The notes: generated by a model from the sequence alone, not told the origin. Counted from the first letter of the stretch, positions 37,199 through 46,331 are shown. The stretch is 64,000 nt of DNA from Streptococcus parasanguinis (GCF_019929185.1 NZ_JAHZPC010000009.1:1-64000); one strand, 5' to 3'. Translations and numbers: made by a program.

Positions 37199-37366
37199 GA
37201 TGCAGTTTGAGCGAAGCGAAAACTACGTTCCTTATTTTTTACAAACGTTAGTGAGCTTAGGTACATTGATGCAGTTTGAGCGGAGTGAAAACTACGTTCC
37301 TTATTTTTTACAAACGTTAGTGAGCTTAGGTACGTTGACGCAGTTCGAACGCAAGTGAGAACCAGG
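37199..37366 (+). repeat. Tandem 69-bp repeats upstream of ruvB
   Basis: Two near-identical 69-bp units (37199-37267 and 37268-37336, three to four differences) plus a diverged partial third unit. The unit length is 23 codons, which leaves an open frame on the - strand with repeated [13 protein letters not shown], but no ribosome-binding site supports it. No gene is seen in 36931-37429 otherwise. Confidence 0.9.
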
Positions 37367-37414
37367 ATCTTTAAAAAACACATTCTATTTATAGTACCGA
37401 AGGTATCATTTTTT

Positions 37415-37422
37415 GCTATAAT
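37415..37422 (+). promoter_or_regulatory. Extended -10 promoter of ruvB, likely leaderless
   Basis: TGCTATAAT gives an extended -10 with the hexamer at 37417-37422. The ruvB ATG at 37430 lies where transcription would begin. No good -35 and no ribosome-binding site are present. Confidence 0.65.
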
Positions 37423-37429
37423 AGACTGT

Positions 37430-38428
37430 ATGAGTAGAATTTTAGACAATGAAATCATGGGCGATGAAGAGGCCGTTGAACGGACGCTGCGCCCGCAATA
37501 TTTACATGAATATATTGGTCAAGATAAGGTCAAGGACCAGCTGAAAATCTTTATTGAGGCGGCTAAGCTTCGGGATGAAGCGCTGGATCATGTCCTTCTT
37601 TTTGGCCCTCCGGGGCTTGGGAAAACCACCATGGCCTTTGTCATCGCTAATGAACTGGGCGTCAATCTCAAGCAGACTTCTGGTCCTGTCATTGAAAAGG
37701 CCGGTGACTTGGTAGCTATCCTCAATGATCTAGAACCGGGGGATGTCCTCTTTATCGATGAGATCCACCGTCTTCCTATGTCAGTCGAAGAAGTGCTTTA
37801 CAGCGCCATGGAAGATTTTTACATCGACATTATGATTGGCGCTGGGGAGAGCAGCCGGAGTGTCCATCTGGACCTTCCTCCTTTCACTCTGATTGGGGCG
37901 ACGACTCGAGCGGGTATGCTGTCCAATCCCTTGCGTGCTCGCTTTGGAATTACGGGGCACATGGAATACTATGAACAAGATGATTTGACAGAGATTGTCG
38001 AGCGGACCGCCGAGATCTTTGAGATGGAAATTACCCACGAGGCTGCCGAAGAGCTTTCTCTTCGTAGTCGGGGGACTCCTCGGATTGCCAACCGATTGCT
38101 GAAGCGGGTGCGCGATTTTGCTCAGATCATGGGCGATGGCTTGATTGACGATACCATTACCGACAAGGCCCTCTCTATGCTAGATGTGGACCATGAAGGA
38201 CTGGACTATGTCGATCAAAAGATCCTGCGCACCATGATTGAAATGTACGGCGGTGGCCCGGTCGGGCTTGGGACTCTATCGGTCAATATTGCCGAAGAGA
38301 GGGAGACCGTAGAAGATATGTATGAGCCTTACTTGATTCAAAAAGGCTTTATCATGCGGACTCGGACAGGGCGCGTGGCGACCCGCAAGGCTTATGAACA
38401 CCTGGGTTATCCCTACAATGGAGACTAG
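37430..38428 (+). CDS. ruvB: Holliday junction branch migration ATPase RuvB
   Basis: This hexameric AAA+ motor drives branch migration with RuvA. It has 332 residues: Walker A GPPGLGKT (residues 59-66, Lys65), Walker [12 protein letters not shown], and a C-terminal winged helix with [18 protein letters not shown]. The start at [10 protein letters not shown] fits the family. The longer open frame from 37355 reads through the promoter. It is first in a run with the nucleotidyltransferase, phosphatase, MORN and acyltransferase genes. Confidence 0.95.
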   Translation: MSRILDNEIMGDEEAVERTLRPQYLHEYIGQDKVKDQLKIFIEAAKLRDEALDHVLLFGPPGLGKTTMAFVIANELGVNLKQTSGPVIEKAGDLVAILNDLEPGDVLFIDEIHRLPMSVEEVLYSAMEDFYIDIMIGAGESSRSVHLDLPPFTLIGATTRAGMLSNPLRARFGITGHMEYYEQDDLTEIVERTAEIFEMEITHEAAEELSLRSRGTPRIANRLLKRVRDFAQIMGDGLIDDTITDKALSMLDVDHEGLDYVDQKILRTMIEMYGGGPVGLGTLSVNIAEERETVEDMYEPYLIQKGFIMRTRTGRVATRKAYEHLGYPYNGD

Positions 38429-38434
38429 AAGAAG

Positions 38435-39001
38435 ATGCTGACGGAAGAAACATTAGTAGAACAGATCAAAGCGGATCCGGAGATGATGAAAGTCTTGGCT
38501 ATTATTCGGGATCTCAACTTGGCAGATGCCTGGTTAGCAGCGGGTGCGGTGCGCAATTTCATCTGGAACCAGCTCTCTGGAAAACCAGGGTTTGACGCGA
38601 CAACCGATATGGATCTGGTCTTTTATGACCCTGCGATCAGTTATGAGGAGACTCTGCAGATCGAGCAGGAATTAAAGAAGACCTATCCCCAGTACGCTTG
38701 GGAAGTGAAGAATCAAGTCTATATGCACCAGCATAGTCCTGGGACGGCTCCTTATCGCAGTGCCTGTGATGCGGTTTCCAAATACCCCGAGCAGTGTACA
38801 GCTCTTGCAGTTCGCTTAAGGAAAGATGGTCAGCTAGAGCTCTTTCTCCCTTATGGGACAAAGGATATCGAAGACTTCATCGTTCAGCCAACTCCGCATT
38901 TTTTAGCCAGTCCAGAGCGTTTAGCGGTTTATACAGAGCGGATGAAAAAGAAAAATTGGCAGAGTAAATGGCCTCCATTAGAGGTTCGTTTTCCAAAATA
39001 G
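38435..39001 (+). CDS. Nucleotidyltransferase-like protein (NTP_transf_6 / DUF925 type)
   Basis: This 188-residue cytoplasmic protein contains WLAAGAVRNFIWNQL and TDMDLVFYDP, the G(G/A)-x-R-N and D-x-D pattern of the NTP_transf_6 group of the nucleotidyltransferase superfamily. The true substrate is unknown. It starts six bases after ruvB and is probably co-transcribed. Confidence 0.8.
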   Translation: MLTEETLVEQIKADPEMMKVLAIIRDLNLADAWLAAGAVRNFIWNQLSGKPGFDATTDMDLVFYDPAISYEETLQIEQELKKTYPQYAWEVKNQVYMHQHSPGTAPYRSACDAVSKYPEQCTALAVRLRKDGQLELFLPYGTKDIEDFIVQPTPHFLASPERLAVYTERMKKKNWQSKWPPLEVRFPK

Positions 39002-39174
39002 AGAAACAGATCAGATTTGAAAAAGGAATCTGATTTTTCTTTAAAATGATGGAGCCACTTTGTCATCTTTCTGTCACATTTTTGTTATAATGGTAATAGT
39101 ATGCTGGTTTTCCATAGTGGAAAACCAAGAGCTCAGCTAGGTTGGGCAGTCCGAACAAGGAGTTAGGTGGAATC

Positions 39175-39600
39175 ATGAAAAAAATCGTCTTTGTCTGCTT
39201 AGGAAATATTTGTCGGAGCCCCATGGCGGAGTTTGTCATGAAGGACTTGACGGATCAGTATGAGATTGAAAGTCGGGCCACCTCGAGCTGGGAACATGGC
39301 AATCCCATCCATCAGGGAACCCAGAAAATCTTTCAACAACACCAAGTCCCTTATGATCCAGCCAAGACGTCCTTACAGATCAAGGAAGAGGATTTTTACA
39401 ACTTTGATTTGATCCTAGGGATGGACGAAAACAATGTAGCAGATCTGAAGCAAATGGCTCCTGCGGGTACAGAGCATAAGATTCATCTTTTTGCTGCTGA
39501 AAGTGTGCCAGATCCGTGGTATACCGGTGATTTTGAGGAGACCTATTCCAGAGTCCTGAGCGGCTGTAAGGCTTGGTTAGATCAGTTAGCAACTTCTTAA
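39175..39600 (+). CDS. Low-molecular-weight protein tyrosine phosphatase
   Basis: The 141-residue enzyme has the P-loop CLGNICRS (Cys8 nucleophile, Arg14) near the N-terminus and the general-acid loop DPWYTGDFEETY near the C-terminus. Such phosphatases in streptococci act on tyrosine-phosphorylated proteins, sometimes those of capsule regulation; the target here is unknown. The start is MKKIVFVCLGN at 39175. A separate promoter may lie in 39061-39120. Confidence 0.93.
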   Translation: MKKIVFVCLGNICRSPMAEFVMKDLTDQYEIESRATSSWEHGNPIHQGTQKIFQQHQVPYDPAKTSLQIKEEDFYNFDLILGMDENNVADLKQMAPAGTEHKIHLFAAESVPDPWYTGDFEETYSRVLSGCKAWLDQLATS

Positions 39601-39628
39601 GAGTTTGATATGTGAGAGAATACAGAAT

Positions 39629-40033
39629 ATGAAAGAATTTTATGAGACCTATAAGGTCTATCTGACACGAAAAAATTTAGAAATAGCAGCATTAGTCGTG
39701 ATTATTCTATCTGCTTTGCTGGTTTTCCTTTCAGCCATTCCAGGTCAGGGTGTTTTGACCTTGGATAAGGGGGCGATCCGTTACGACGGAAGTTTGGTCC
39801 GTGGCAAGATGAATGGCAAGGGAACCGTCACCTTTAAAAATGGGGATACCTATACAGGTAACCTCGTCAACGGCTCTTTTAGCGGCTATGGTAAGTTTAA
39901 GTCCAAGGATGGTTGGACCTATGAAGGGCAGTTTGTTAACGGCCAGCCGGAGGGCAAAGGCACCTTAACCACAGAAGCCAACGTCGTATACAAAGGAACA
40001 TTCAAGCAGGGGATTTATCAAAATGCGCATTAA
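39629..40033 (+). CDS. Membrane-anchored MORN-repeat protein
   Basis: The 134-residue protein has one N-terminal membrane helix (about 20-40) and then three to four MORN repeats (GKMNGKGTVTFKNGDTYTG and similar) predicted outside the cell or at the membrane face. MORN repeats bind lipids or proteins, and the specific role is unknown. It overlaps the start of the next gene by 11 bases, suggesting a functional link with the cell-surface acyltransferase. Confidence 0.85.
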   Translation: MKEFYETYKVYLTRKNLEIAALVVIILSALLVFLSAIPGQGVLTLDKGAIRYDGSLVRGKMNGKGTVTFKNGDTYTGNLVNGSFSGYGKFKSKDGWTYEGQFVNGQPEGKGTLTTEANVVYKGTFKQGIYQNAH

Positions 40034-41825
40034 ATGGTTTTCACTAGTCCGTGTTACAGGACTCTTATTGGTATTGCTTTACCATTTCTTCCAAAAAGCC
40101 TTTCCTGGAGGCTTCATTGGGGTAGATATTTTCTTTACCTTCTCAGGATTTTTGATTACAGCGCTCTTGATCGATGAATTTGCGCGCAAGCAAGGAATCG
40201 ACTACCTGGCATTCTTGAAACGGCGCTTTTACCGGATCGTACCACCCCTTGTCTTTATGGTCTTGGTCGTGATGCCCTTTACCTTTATGGTCCAACGGGA
40301 CTACGTGGCTGGTATTGGGACTCAGATTGCGGCGGTCTTCGGTTTTGTGACCAATTTCTTTGAGATGGCAACGGGTGGTAGTTACGAAAGTAACTTCATT
40401 CCACATCTCTTCCTTCATACCTGGAGTTTGGCCCTAGAAGTGCATTACTATGTGCTCTGGGCACTTTTGGCATGGTTCTTGGCTAAGCGGGCTAAGACTG
40501 TTGGGAAATACCGAGGTATGCTCTTCCTGGCATCCAGCGGGCTCTTTCTCTTCACCTTCTTGTCCATGTTCATCCGTGCCTTTCTGACAGCTAATTTCTC
40601 CACCATCTATTTTTCTAGCTTCACTCACATCTTCCCCTTCTTTGCGGGATCGTGTCTAGCAACGGTGACAGGGATTGCCAATGTCAGCCCGAACTTTACA
40701 AAGCTGGTGCAGTCTTGGAGCATGAAAAAGACCTTATCGGTCTTAGGTGGAAGCTTTGCCTTCTTGTTCGTGCTCAGTCTTTTCTTACCATTTGATAGCT
40801 TGTGGACCTATCTATTTGGCTTTTTAGCAGCGACAATCGCAGCTTGTGCCATGATTCTGTCGGCCCGCATTCTCCATGAAAAGACGCCAGATAAAAAAGA
40901 ACCAGCCATCCTCAATTTCTTGGCAGATACCAGTTATGGTGTCTATCTTTTCCACTGGCCTTTCTTTATCATCTTCTCTCAACATTTGGGAAATATGATG
41001 GCAGCCCTTGTGACGACGATCGTTTCCTTGATTCTAACGGCTCTGTCCTTCTATATTTTGGAGCCAACTATTGCAGGCAAGGAACCTCGTGTCTTTGGTA
41101 TGAAGATGGATCTCAGCTTTTTGACCAAGCCGATCTTTTACCTCATGATTCCACTGGCTCTCTTGATGGTTGGAATCTCCGCCTTTGCACCAACCGTCGG
41201 AGCTTTCGATGAGAGTTTGGTAGTGAGTGGGCTCAATCAAGCAGACAGCAAAATGCAGGTCACACGGACGCAGGTGGATAATGCGACTGCAACAGACTAT
41301 AACGTCTCAAATGGTGTGACCATGATCGGTGATTCGGTTAACTTGCGAGCGCAGGACTACCTAACTAAAGCGATCCCGGGCATCCAGATCGATGCAGTGG
41401 TGAGCCGTCAGTTGGAAAATGGAATGAAGGTCTTTGAGACCGATATCTCCAATAAAGTTCTCCTAAAAAATGTGGTCATTGCCCTAGGAACCAATACTGT
41501 AAGCAACTATAAAGAATTGCTGGATCAGTATGTTGAGAAACTTCCAAAAGGCCGTCGCTTGATCCTTGTGACACCATATGATGGGCGCTATGCCAACGAT
41601 CAGTCCAGTGAATCGGTTCAAACGCGTCTTTATGAGTTGGAACTAGCTAAGAAATACGACTTTATCACCATTGCGGACTGGTACCAAGTAGCAATTGAAA
41701 ATCCAAACATTTGGGTGGGAACAGACTCTGTTCACTTCAATATGGAAACCAATGGTGGGGAACTCTATGCTCAAACAGTCAAAGAAGCCCTTGATAAGGC
41801 CGAAAAGGGTCCGGTCAAGAAGTAA
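40023..41825 (+). CDS. OatA-like peptidoglycan/cell-surface O-acetyltransferase
   Basis: This 600-residue protein has an N-terminal acyltransferase-3 membrane domain (about ten helices, residues 1-380, with RVTGLLLVLLYHFF and GVDIFFTFSGFLI). A C-terminal extracellular SGNH esterase-like domain has Ser438 (MIGDSVN) and Asp568/His571 (TDSVHFN). This is the OatA layout, which O-acetylates MurNAc and gives lysozyme resistance. Substrate is inferred. The pairing with a MORN protein is notable. Confidence 0.88.
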   Translation: MRIKWFSLVRVTGLLLVLLYHFFQKAFPGGFIGVDIFFTFSGFLITALLIDEFARKQGIDYLAFLKRRFYRIVPPLVFMVLVVMPFTFMVQRDYVAGIGTQIAAVFGFVTNFFEMATGGSYESNFIPHLFLHTWSLALEVHYYVLWALLAWFLAKRAKTVGKYRGMLFLASSGLFLFTFLSMFIRAFLTANFSTIYFSSFTHIFPFFAGSCLATVTGIANVSPNFTKLVQSWSMKKTLSVLGGSFAFLFVLSLFLPFDSLWTYLFGFLAATIAACAMILSARILHEKTPDKKEPAILNFLADTSYGVYLFHWPFFIIFSQHLGNMMAALVTTIVSLILTALSFYILEPTIAGKEPRVFGMKMDLSFLTKPIFYLMIPLALLMVGISAFAPTVGAFDESLVVSGLNQADSKMQVTRTQVDNATATDYNVSNGVTMIGDSVNLRAQDYLTKAIPGIQIDAVVSRQLENGMKVFETDISNKVLLKNVVIALGTNTVSNYKELLDQYVEKLPKGRRLILVTPYDGRYANDQSSESVQTRLYELELAKKYDFITIADWYQVAIENPNIWVGTDSVHFNMETNGGELYAQTVKEALDKAEKGPVKK

Positions 41826-41873
41826 CAATGCTTCTCTGAAACTGAAACAAAACAAATCCTAACAAAATAAAAC

Positions 41874-41911
41874 AAAAAGCAACTTTTTACTTGTAAAAAG
41901 CTGCTTTTTTT
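41874..41911 (+). terminator. Terminator after the acyltransferase gene
   Basis: A long stem (AAAGCA-A-CTTTTTA with TAAAAAG-C-TGCTTT) followed by seven Ts. Confidence 0.85.
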
Positions 41912-41930
41912 AGTAAGATTAAGAAAACGC

Positions 41931-41944
41931 TTACAAAAATCAAT
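41931..41944 (+). promoter_or_regulatory. cre-like CcpA site in the adhE leader
   Basis: GAAAACGCTTACA fits the catabolite-responsive element. It lies about 150 bases upstream of the adhE -35. Confidence 0.65.
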
Positions 41945-41957
41945 TGAAAATATCACT

Positions 41958-42068
41958 TTGTGAAGAAAAAAATTTTTTAATTATTTCTTCACAATTTTGC
42001 TAAAGAATTGCTTTCACAGCAATAAGATTGATAAAGTTTTCACAAACTTCGAAAAATTCTTTGTGAAA
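41958..42068. promoter_or_regulatory. Two long inverted repeats with Rex-like half-sites upstream of adhE
   Basis: TTGTGAAGAAA (41958-41968) is the reverse complement of TTTCTTCACAA (41984-41994), and TTTCACAAA (42038-42046) pairs with TTTGTGAAA (42060-42068). Each arm contains the Rex half-site TTGTGAA/TTCACAA, but the spacing is wider than a classic Rex operator. Confidence 0.65.
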
Positions 42069-42082
42069 GTTGCTTGGAAGTG

Positions 42083-42133
42083 TTTACAAAAATCTCAAAA
42101 TAGAGTACAATTATATTGTGAAATAATTAACAA
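42083..42133 (+). promoter_or_regulatory. adhE promoter with overlapping Rex operator
   Basis: TTTACA (42083-42088), N17 and TACAAT (42106-42111). TTGTGAAATAATTAACAA at 42116-42133 matches the Rex operator TTGTGAAW4TTCACAA in 16 of 18 positions and covers the expected transcription start. Repression by the NADH-sensing regulator Rex is inferred. Confidence 0.75.
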
Positions 42134-42227
42134 ATCGAAATTTCTTACACTATTCTTGAAAATTTCCGAAAACATGAAAAAGTTCTAGAAAAGGATAAGG
42201 GTTTCAAACATTGGAGGAAAGCATCAA

Positions 42228-44879
42228 ATGGCTGATAAAAAAACTCTCTCACCTGAAGAAAAGAAACTCGCTGCTGAAAAACACGTAGACGAGTTGGTGC
42301 AAAAAGCGCTGGTGGCGCTTGAAGAAATGCGCAAATTGAACCAGGAGCAAGTGGACTACATTGTAGCGAAAGCATCTGTAGCTGCTCTTGACGCACACGG
42401 TGAGCTTGCTCTTCATGCTTATGAAGAAACTGGTCGTGGGGTCTTTGAAGACAAGGCAACAAAAAACTTATTCGCTTGTGAACACGTTGTGAACAACATG
42501 CGTCACACCAAGACAGTTGGTGTCATTTCAGAAGATGACGTCACTGGTTTAACGCTGATTGCAGAGCCAGTCGGAGTTGTCTGCGGGATCACTCCTACAA
42601 CAAACCCTACTTCAACAGCAATCTTTAAAGCCTTGATTTCATTGAAAACACGGAACCCTATCGTCTTTGCCTTCCACCCATCTGCTCAAGAATCATCTGC
42701 TCATGCGGCACAAATCGTACGCGATGCGGCAATTGCAGCTGGAGCACCTGAGAACTGTGTGCAATGGATTACCCAACCTTCTATGGAAGCAACTAGTGCC
42801 CTTATGAACCATGAAGGAGTTGCTACGATCCTTGCGACTGGTGGTAACGCCATGGTAAAAGCCGCTTATTCTTGTGGAAAACCAGCTCTTGGGGTCGGTG
42901 CCGGAAACGTACCTGCTTATGTTGAAAAATCAGCCAATATCCGCCAAGCAGCACACGATATCGTCATGTCTAAATCATTTGACAACGGTATGGTCTGTGC
43001 GTCTGAACAAGCGGTTATCATCGATAAAGAAATCTACGATGAGTTTGTTGAAGAATTCAAATCTTACCATACTTACTTTGTCAACAAAAAAGAAAAAGCC
43101 CTTCTTGAAGAGTTCTGCTTCGGCGTAAAAGCCAACAGCAAGAACTGCGCTGGTGCGAAATTAAATGCGGACATCGTTGGGAAACCAGCAGCATGGATCG
43201 CTGAACAAGCTGGTTTCTCTGTTCCAGAAGGAACCAATATCCTTGCAGCAGAATGTAAAGAAGTTGGCGAAAAAGAACCGTTGACTCGTGAAAAATTGTC
43301 ACCAGTCATCGCTGTCTTGAAATCTGAAAGCCGTGAAGACGGAATTAACAAAGCTCGCCAAATGGTTGAATTCAACGGTCTTGGTCACTCAGCTGCCATC
43401 CATACAGCTGACGAAGAATTGACCAAAGAATTTGGTAAAGCAGTTAAAGCCATTCGTGTGATCTGCAACTCTCCTTCGACTTTCGGTGGTATCGGGGATG
43501 TTTACAATGCCTTCTTGCCATCATTGACACTTGGATGTGGTTCTTACGGACGCAACTCTGTTGGGGACAACGTTAGTGCCATCAACCTCTTGAATATCAA
43601 AAAAGTCGGACGCCGGAGAAATAACATGCAATGGATGAAACTTCCTTCAAAAACATACTTTGAACGTGATTCAATTGAATACCTACAAAAATGTCGTGAC
43701 GTTGAACGTGTCATGATCGTTACAGACCACGCTATGGTAGAGCTTGGTTTCCTTGATCGTATCATCGAACAGCTTGACCTTCGTCGCAACAAGGTGGTTT
43801 ACCAAATCTTTGCAGACGTAGAACCAGATCCAGATATCACAACTGTTGAACGTGGTACAGAGATCATGCGTGCCTTCAAACCAGATACTATCGTCGCTCT
43901 CGGCGGTGGATCTCCAATGGATGCGGCCAAAGTAATGTGGCTCTTCTACGAACAACCAGAAGTGGACTTCCGTGACTTGGTTCAAAAATTCATGGATATC
44001 CGTAAACGTGCCTTCAAATTCCCATTGCTTGGTAAGAAAACTAAATTCATCGCGATCCCAACTACATCTGGGACAGGATCTGAAGTAACACCATTTGCCG
44101 TTATCTCTGATAAAGCCAACAACCGTAAATACCCAATCGCTGACTACTCATTGACACCAACCGTTGCTATCGTAGACCCTGCCTTGGTATTGACAGTTCC
44201 TGGATTTGTTGCGGCTGATACTGGTATGGATGTATTGACTCACGCGACTGAAGCTTACGTATCACAAATGGCTAGCGACTTCACAGATGGTCTTGCTCTT
44301 CAAGCTATTAAACTTGTCTTTGAAAACTTGGAAAGCTCAGTCAAGAATGCGGACTTCCATTCACGCGAAAAGATGCACAATGCGTCAACCATCGCAGGTA
44401 TGGCCTTCGCCAATGCCTTCCTCGGTATTTCTCACTCCATGGCCCACAAGATCGGTGCGCAATTCCACACCATCCACGGACGGACCAATGCTATCTTGCT
44501 TCCATACGTTATCCGCTACAACGGTACACGCCCTGCTAAGACAGCTACATGGCCTAAGTACAACTACTACCGTGCAGATGAAAAATACCAAGATATCGCT
44601 CGTATGCTAGGACTTCCATGCTCTACACCAGAAGAAGCCGTTGAAGCTTACGCAAAAGCTGTATACGAACTCGGTGAACGCTGTGGTATCGAAATGAACT
44701 TCAAAGCACAAGGCATCGATGAAAAAGAATGGAAGAAACATTCTCGTGAATTGGCCTTCCTTGCTTACGAAGATCAATGTTCACCAGCTAATCCACGTCT
44801 TCCAATGGTAGACCATATGCAAGAAATCATCGAAGATGCTTACTATGGTTACAAGGAACGTCCAGGACGTCGTAAATAA
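42228..44879 (+). CDS. adhE: Bifunctional acetaldehyde-CoA / alcohol dehydrogenase AdhE
   Basis: This 883-residue fusion makes ethanol from acetyl-CoA and regenerates NAD+ in mixed-acid fermentation. The N-terminal aldehyde dehydrogenase domain (1 to about 450) carries catalytic Cys257 (GMVCASEQ). The C-terminal iron alcohol dehydrogenase domain contains NAD-binding GGGSPMDAAK and metal ligands in the AFLGISHSMAHK and HTIHGRTNA segments. AdhE forms spirosome filaments. The gene is single, with a long leader holding cre and Rex-type sites and a strong ribosome-binding site (GGAGG). Confidence 0.97.
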   Translation: MADKKTLSPEEKKLAAEKHVDELVQKALVALEEMRKLNQEQVDYIVAKASVAALDAHGELALHAYEETGRGVFEDKATKNLFACEHVVNNMRHTKTVGVISEDDVTGLTLIAEPVGVVCGITPTTNPTSTAIFKALISLKTRNPIVFAFHPSAQESSAHAAQIVRDAAIAAGAPENCVQWITQPSMEATSALMNHEGVATILATGGNAMVKAAYSCGKPALGVGAGNVPAYVEKSANIRQAAHDIVMSKSFDNGMVCASEQAVIIDKEIYDEFVEEFKSYHTYFVNKKEKALLEEFCFGVKANSKNCAGAKLNADIVGKPAAWIAEQAGFSVPEGTNILAAECKEVGEKEPLTREKLSPVIAVLKSESREDGINKARQMVEFNGLGHSAAIHTADEELTKEFGKAVKAIRVICNSPSTFGGIGDVYNAFLPSLTLGCGSYGRNSVGDNVSAINLLNIKKVGRRRNNMQWMKLPSKTYFERDSIEYLQKCRDVERVMIVTDHAMVELGFLDRIIEQLDLRRNKVVYQIFADVEPDPDITTVERGTEIMRAFKPDTIVALGGGSPMDAAKVMWLFYEQPEVDFRDLVQKFMDIRKRAFKFPLLGKKTKFIAIPTTSGTGSEVTPFAVISDKANNRKYPIADYSLTPTVAIVDPALVLTVPGFVAADTGMDVLTHATEAYVSQMASDFTDGLALQAIKLVFENLESSVKNADFHSREKMHNASTIAGMAFANAFLGISHSMAHKIGAQFHTIHGRTNAILLPYVIRYNGTRPAKTATWPKYNYYRADEKYQDIARMLGLPCSTPEEAVEAYAKAVYELGERCGIEMNFKAQGIDEKEWKKHSRELAFLAYEDQCSPANPRLPMVDHMQEIIEDAYYGYKERPGRRK

Positions 44880-44908
44880 GACGCCAAGGAACAACTGATG
44901 TTTATCAG

Positions 44909-44942
44909 CTATCCCTCACTCGTAAAAGTGGGGGATTTTTGC
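44909..44942 (+). terminator. adhE terminator
   Basis: A nine-base stem (44911-44919 with 44928-44936, one G-T) followed by TTTTT. Confidence 0.85.
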
Positions 44943-45037
44943 TATTTGGGTCCAAAACTCGTTTTTTCATAAAAAATTAGACTTTTTTTCAAAAATTGTG
45001 TTATTTTTATAGCATTCCGAGCTATTTTATGTTACCC

Positions 45038-45095
45038 TATAGTGTATGAATCTGCCTGTAGCTGAAGGGTTATGATCCTTTTTCAGTTATAGGAA
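45038..45095 (+). promoter_or_regulatory. Candidate promoter and leader hairpin of the three-gene helical module
   Basis: TATAGT (45038-45043) is a plausible -10, but the -35 is poor. The leader then contains a stem CTGAA-GGG with CCT-TTCAG (about 45062-45086). Confidence 0.45.
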
Positions 45096-45131
45096 ATGAA
45101 AAAACAAATCCAAGAAAGGAGGCCATCTCAA

Positions 45132-45689
45132 ATGGAGTTAGAAGGTGACGTGCAAGGAAGACAAGATCAGGCACAGAAAATTATTGAAATGCCCCAACGA
45201 GATCGGGAAACACCCACTTCAGAAAATCAGCCATCATCTGCTTCGGTGGTCTCCATGTATGGGCAGGAAAAGCCAAGCATTTCTAGCCTCCATCAGCAAC
45301 TAGCGAGCGCGTCTGGGACCCAGACCATTCAATTGCGGGAGGAATTGGTGCTAGCAGTAGCACAGAATGCTTCAGCGCAAGCAACTGCCTTTGAGGCAGA
45401 AGTCAAGGATAAGCTGGAAGAGGCTAAGGAGACGGTTTCCTATAAGGTCGCTGAGGTGTCACAAATGGCCCACAGCATGGCCCAATTTTTAACAGATGCA
45501 GAAGTGGAGCAACTATTAGGAGAGTTCTCCATGGATACTTGTTGGGACCAAGCAGTAGAGGCGGAAAACCTTGCCCAAGCAAAGGCCTACTCTACTCGCT
45601 TGTCAGACTTGGCAGGTCAGCTGGAGGCTGCATCAGCCCAATTGGTGGACTTGGACAAGGGACAAGCGACGGCCTTTGATTTTTCATAA
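45132..45689 (+). CDS. Unknown helical protein, gene 1 of a three-gene module
   Basis: The 185-residue cytoplasmic-looking protein has a polar, disordered first third (about 1-55, rich in Q, E, S and P) and then long alanine-, glutamate- and lysine-rich helices to the C-terminus. There is no signal peptide, no membrane segment and no catalytic motif. I do not recognise a family. The start is placed at the ATG after AAAGGAGG; an ATG at 45096 has a weaker site. Two small helical proteins follow in the same operon. The size and helical character recall partners of type VII secretion (LXG) operons, but there is no WXG motif and no toxin gene, so this is only a possibility. Confidence 0.65.
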   Translation: MELEGDVQGRQDQAQKIIEMPQRDRETPTSENQPSSASVVSMYGQEKPSISSLHQQLASASGTQTIQLREELVLAVAQNASAQATAFEAEVKDKLEEAKETVSYKVAEVSQMAHSMAQFLTDAEVEQLLGEFSMDTCWDQAVEAENLAQAKAYSTRLSDLAGQLEAASAQLVDLDKGQATAFDFS

Positions 45690-45702
45690 GTAGGAGAAAA
45701 AG

Positions 45703-46008
45703 ATGTTAGAGATCCTGGGAGAGGACAGAGAACGAATTGAGGAGCTCCATCGAGAGATTAAAAAGGAGCAAGAGCGGATTGCGATCAGAAGTTTGATTGC
45801 AACGCAGAAAGCCTTGATGATGTTGGAAGGGATGAGTTTGCAGGTAACCTTGGGCGGTCAATCCGAAAAGATGCGCTCTTTTGCTACAACGACCTTAGTT
45901 AGTGATTTGAAAGACGGATTTACAGGAGGAGCAGCGGACGCGGTAGAAACAGCACTGAAAGCAGTGAAGAAGCCGATTTTATTGAGTCCGATTAAAGGAG
46001 GTATGTGA
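45703..46008 (+). CDS. Unknown small protein, gene 2 of a three-gene module
   Basis: The 101-residue protein has an N-terminal highly charged coiled coil (about 5-40, EDRERIEELHREIKKEQER), then a more hydrophobic part with glycine-rich segments (GFTGGAADAVETALK) and the end SPIKGGM. No family is recognised. It starts 13 bases after gene 1 with AGGAG upstream, and overlaps gene 3 by four bases, so the three products are probably made together and may form one complex. Confidence 0.65.
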   Translation: MLEILGEDRERIEELHREIKKEQERIAIRSLIATQKALMMLEGMSLQVTLGGQSEKMRSFATTTLVSDLKDGFTGGAADAVETALKAVKKPILLSPIKGGM

Positions 46009-46331
46009 TGTACCATTCAGGAAATAGTGAATTAGAACAACTAGAAGATCGACATTACCGCTTCAACCAGAAACTTAGCGAGTTGGAGTGGGATTATGCG
46101 GATATGCGTATGGATGTCCGCCAACATACAGAAAATTTAGTAGACTGGCTGAGTGCCCTGCATTTTCAAGCCCCAAGTGCGGAGGCTCAAAGTGGCTTGG
46201 AGCGTTTATTTGCCTTGCAAGAAGAGTTTGAGGCAGAACTCAAGCGCTATGAAGAGCGTTTAGAAGAAGAGCGTGAGCGCGAGCAGCAAGAGTACTATAA
46301 GCAGCGCCAACAATTAGAAAAAGGTGATTGA
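46005..46331 (+). CDS. Unknown coiled-coil protein, gene 3 of a three-gene module
   Basis: The 108-residue protein is almost entirely helical, with two charged coiled-coil stretches (about 8-45 and 70-105) around a short turn rich in A, P and S. It resembles small scaffold or chaperone-like proteins of the DUF3958/LXG-accessory kind in general character only; no assignment is possible by eye. The ATG overlaps gene 2 (ATGATG). A strong terminator closes the module. Confidence 0.65.
   Translation: MMYHSGNSELEQLEDRHYRFNQKLSELEWDYADMRMDVRQHTENLVDWLSALHFQAPSAEAQSGLERLFALQEEFEAELKRYEERLEEEREREQQEYYKQRQQLEKGD

Noticed and set aside
36931..37370. CRISPR-like array suggested by repeats
   Set aside because: The units are directly tandem without unique spacers and there are no cas genes nearby.
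37102..37458. 118-codon frame on the - strand with 23-residue repeats
   Set aside because: The repeats come from a 69-bp DNA repeat; there is no ribosome-binding site and the frame runs over the ruvB start.
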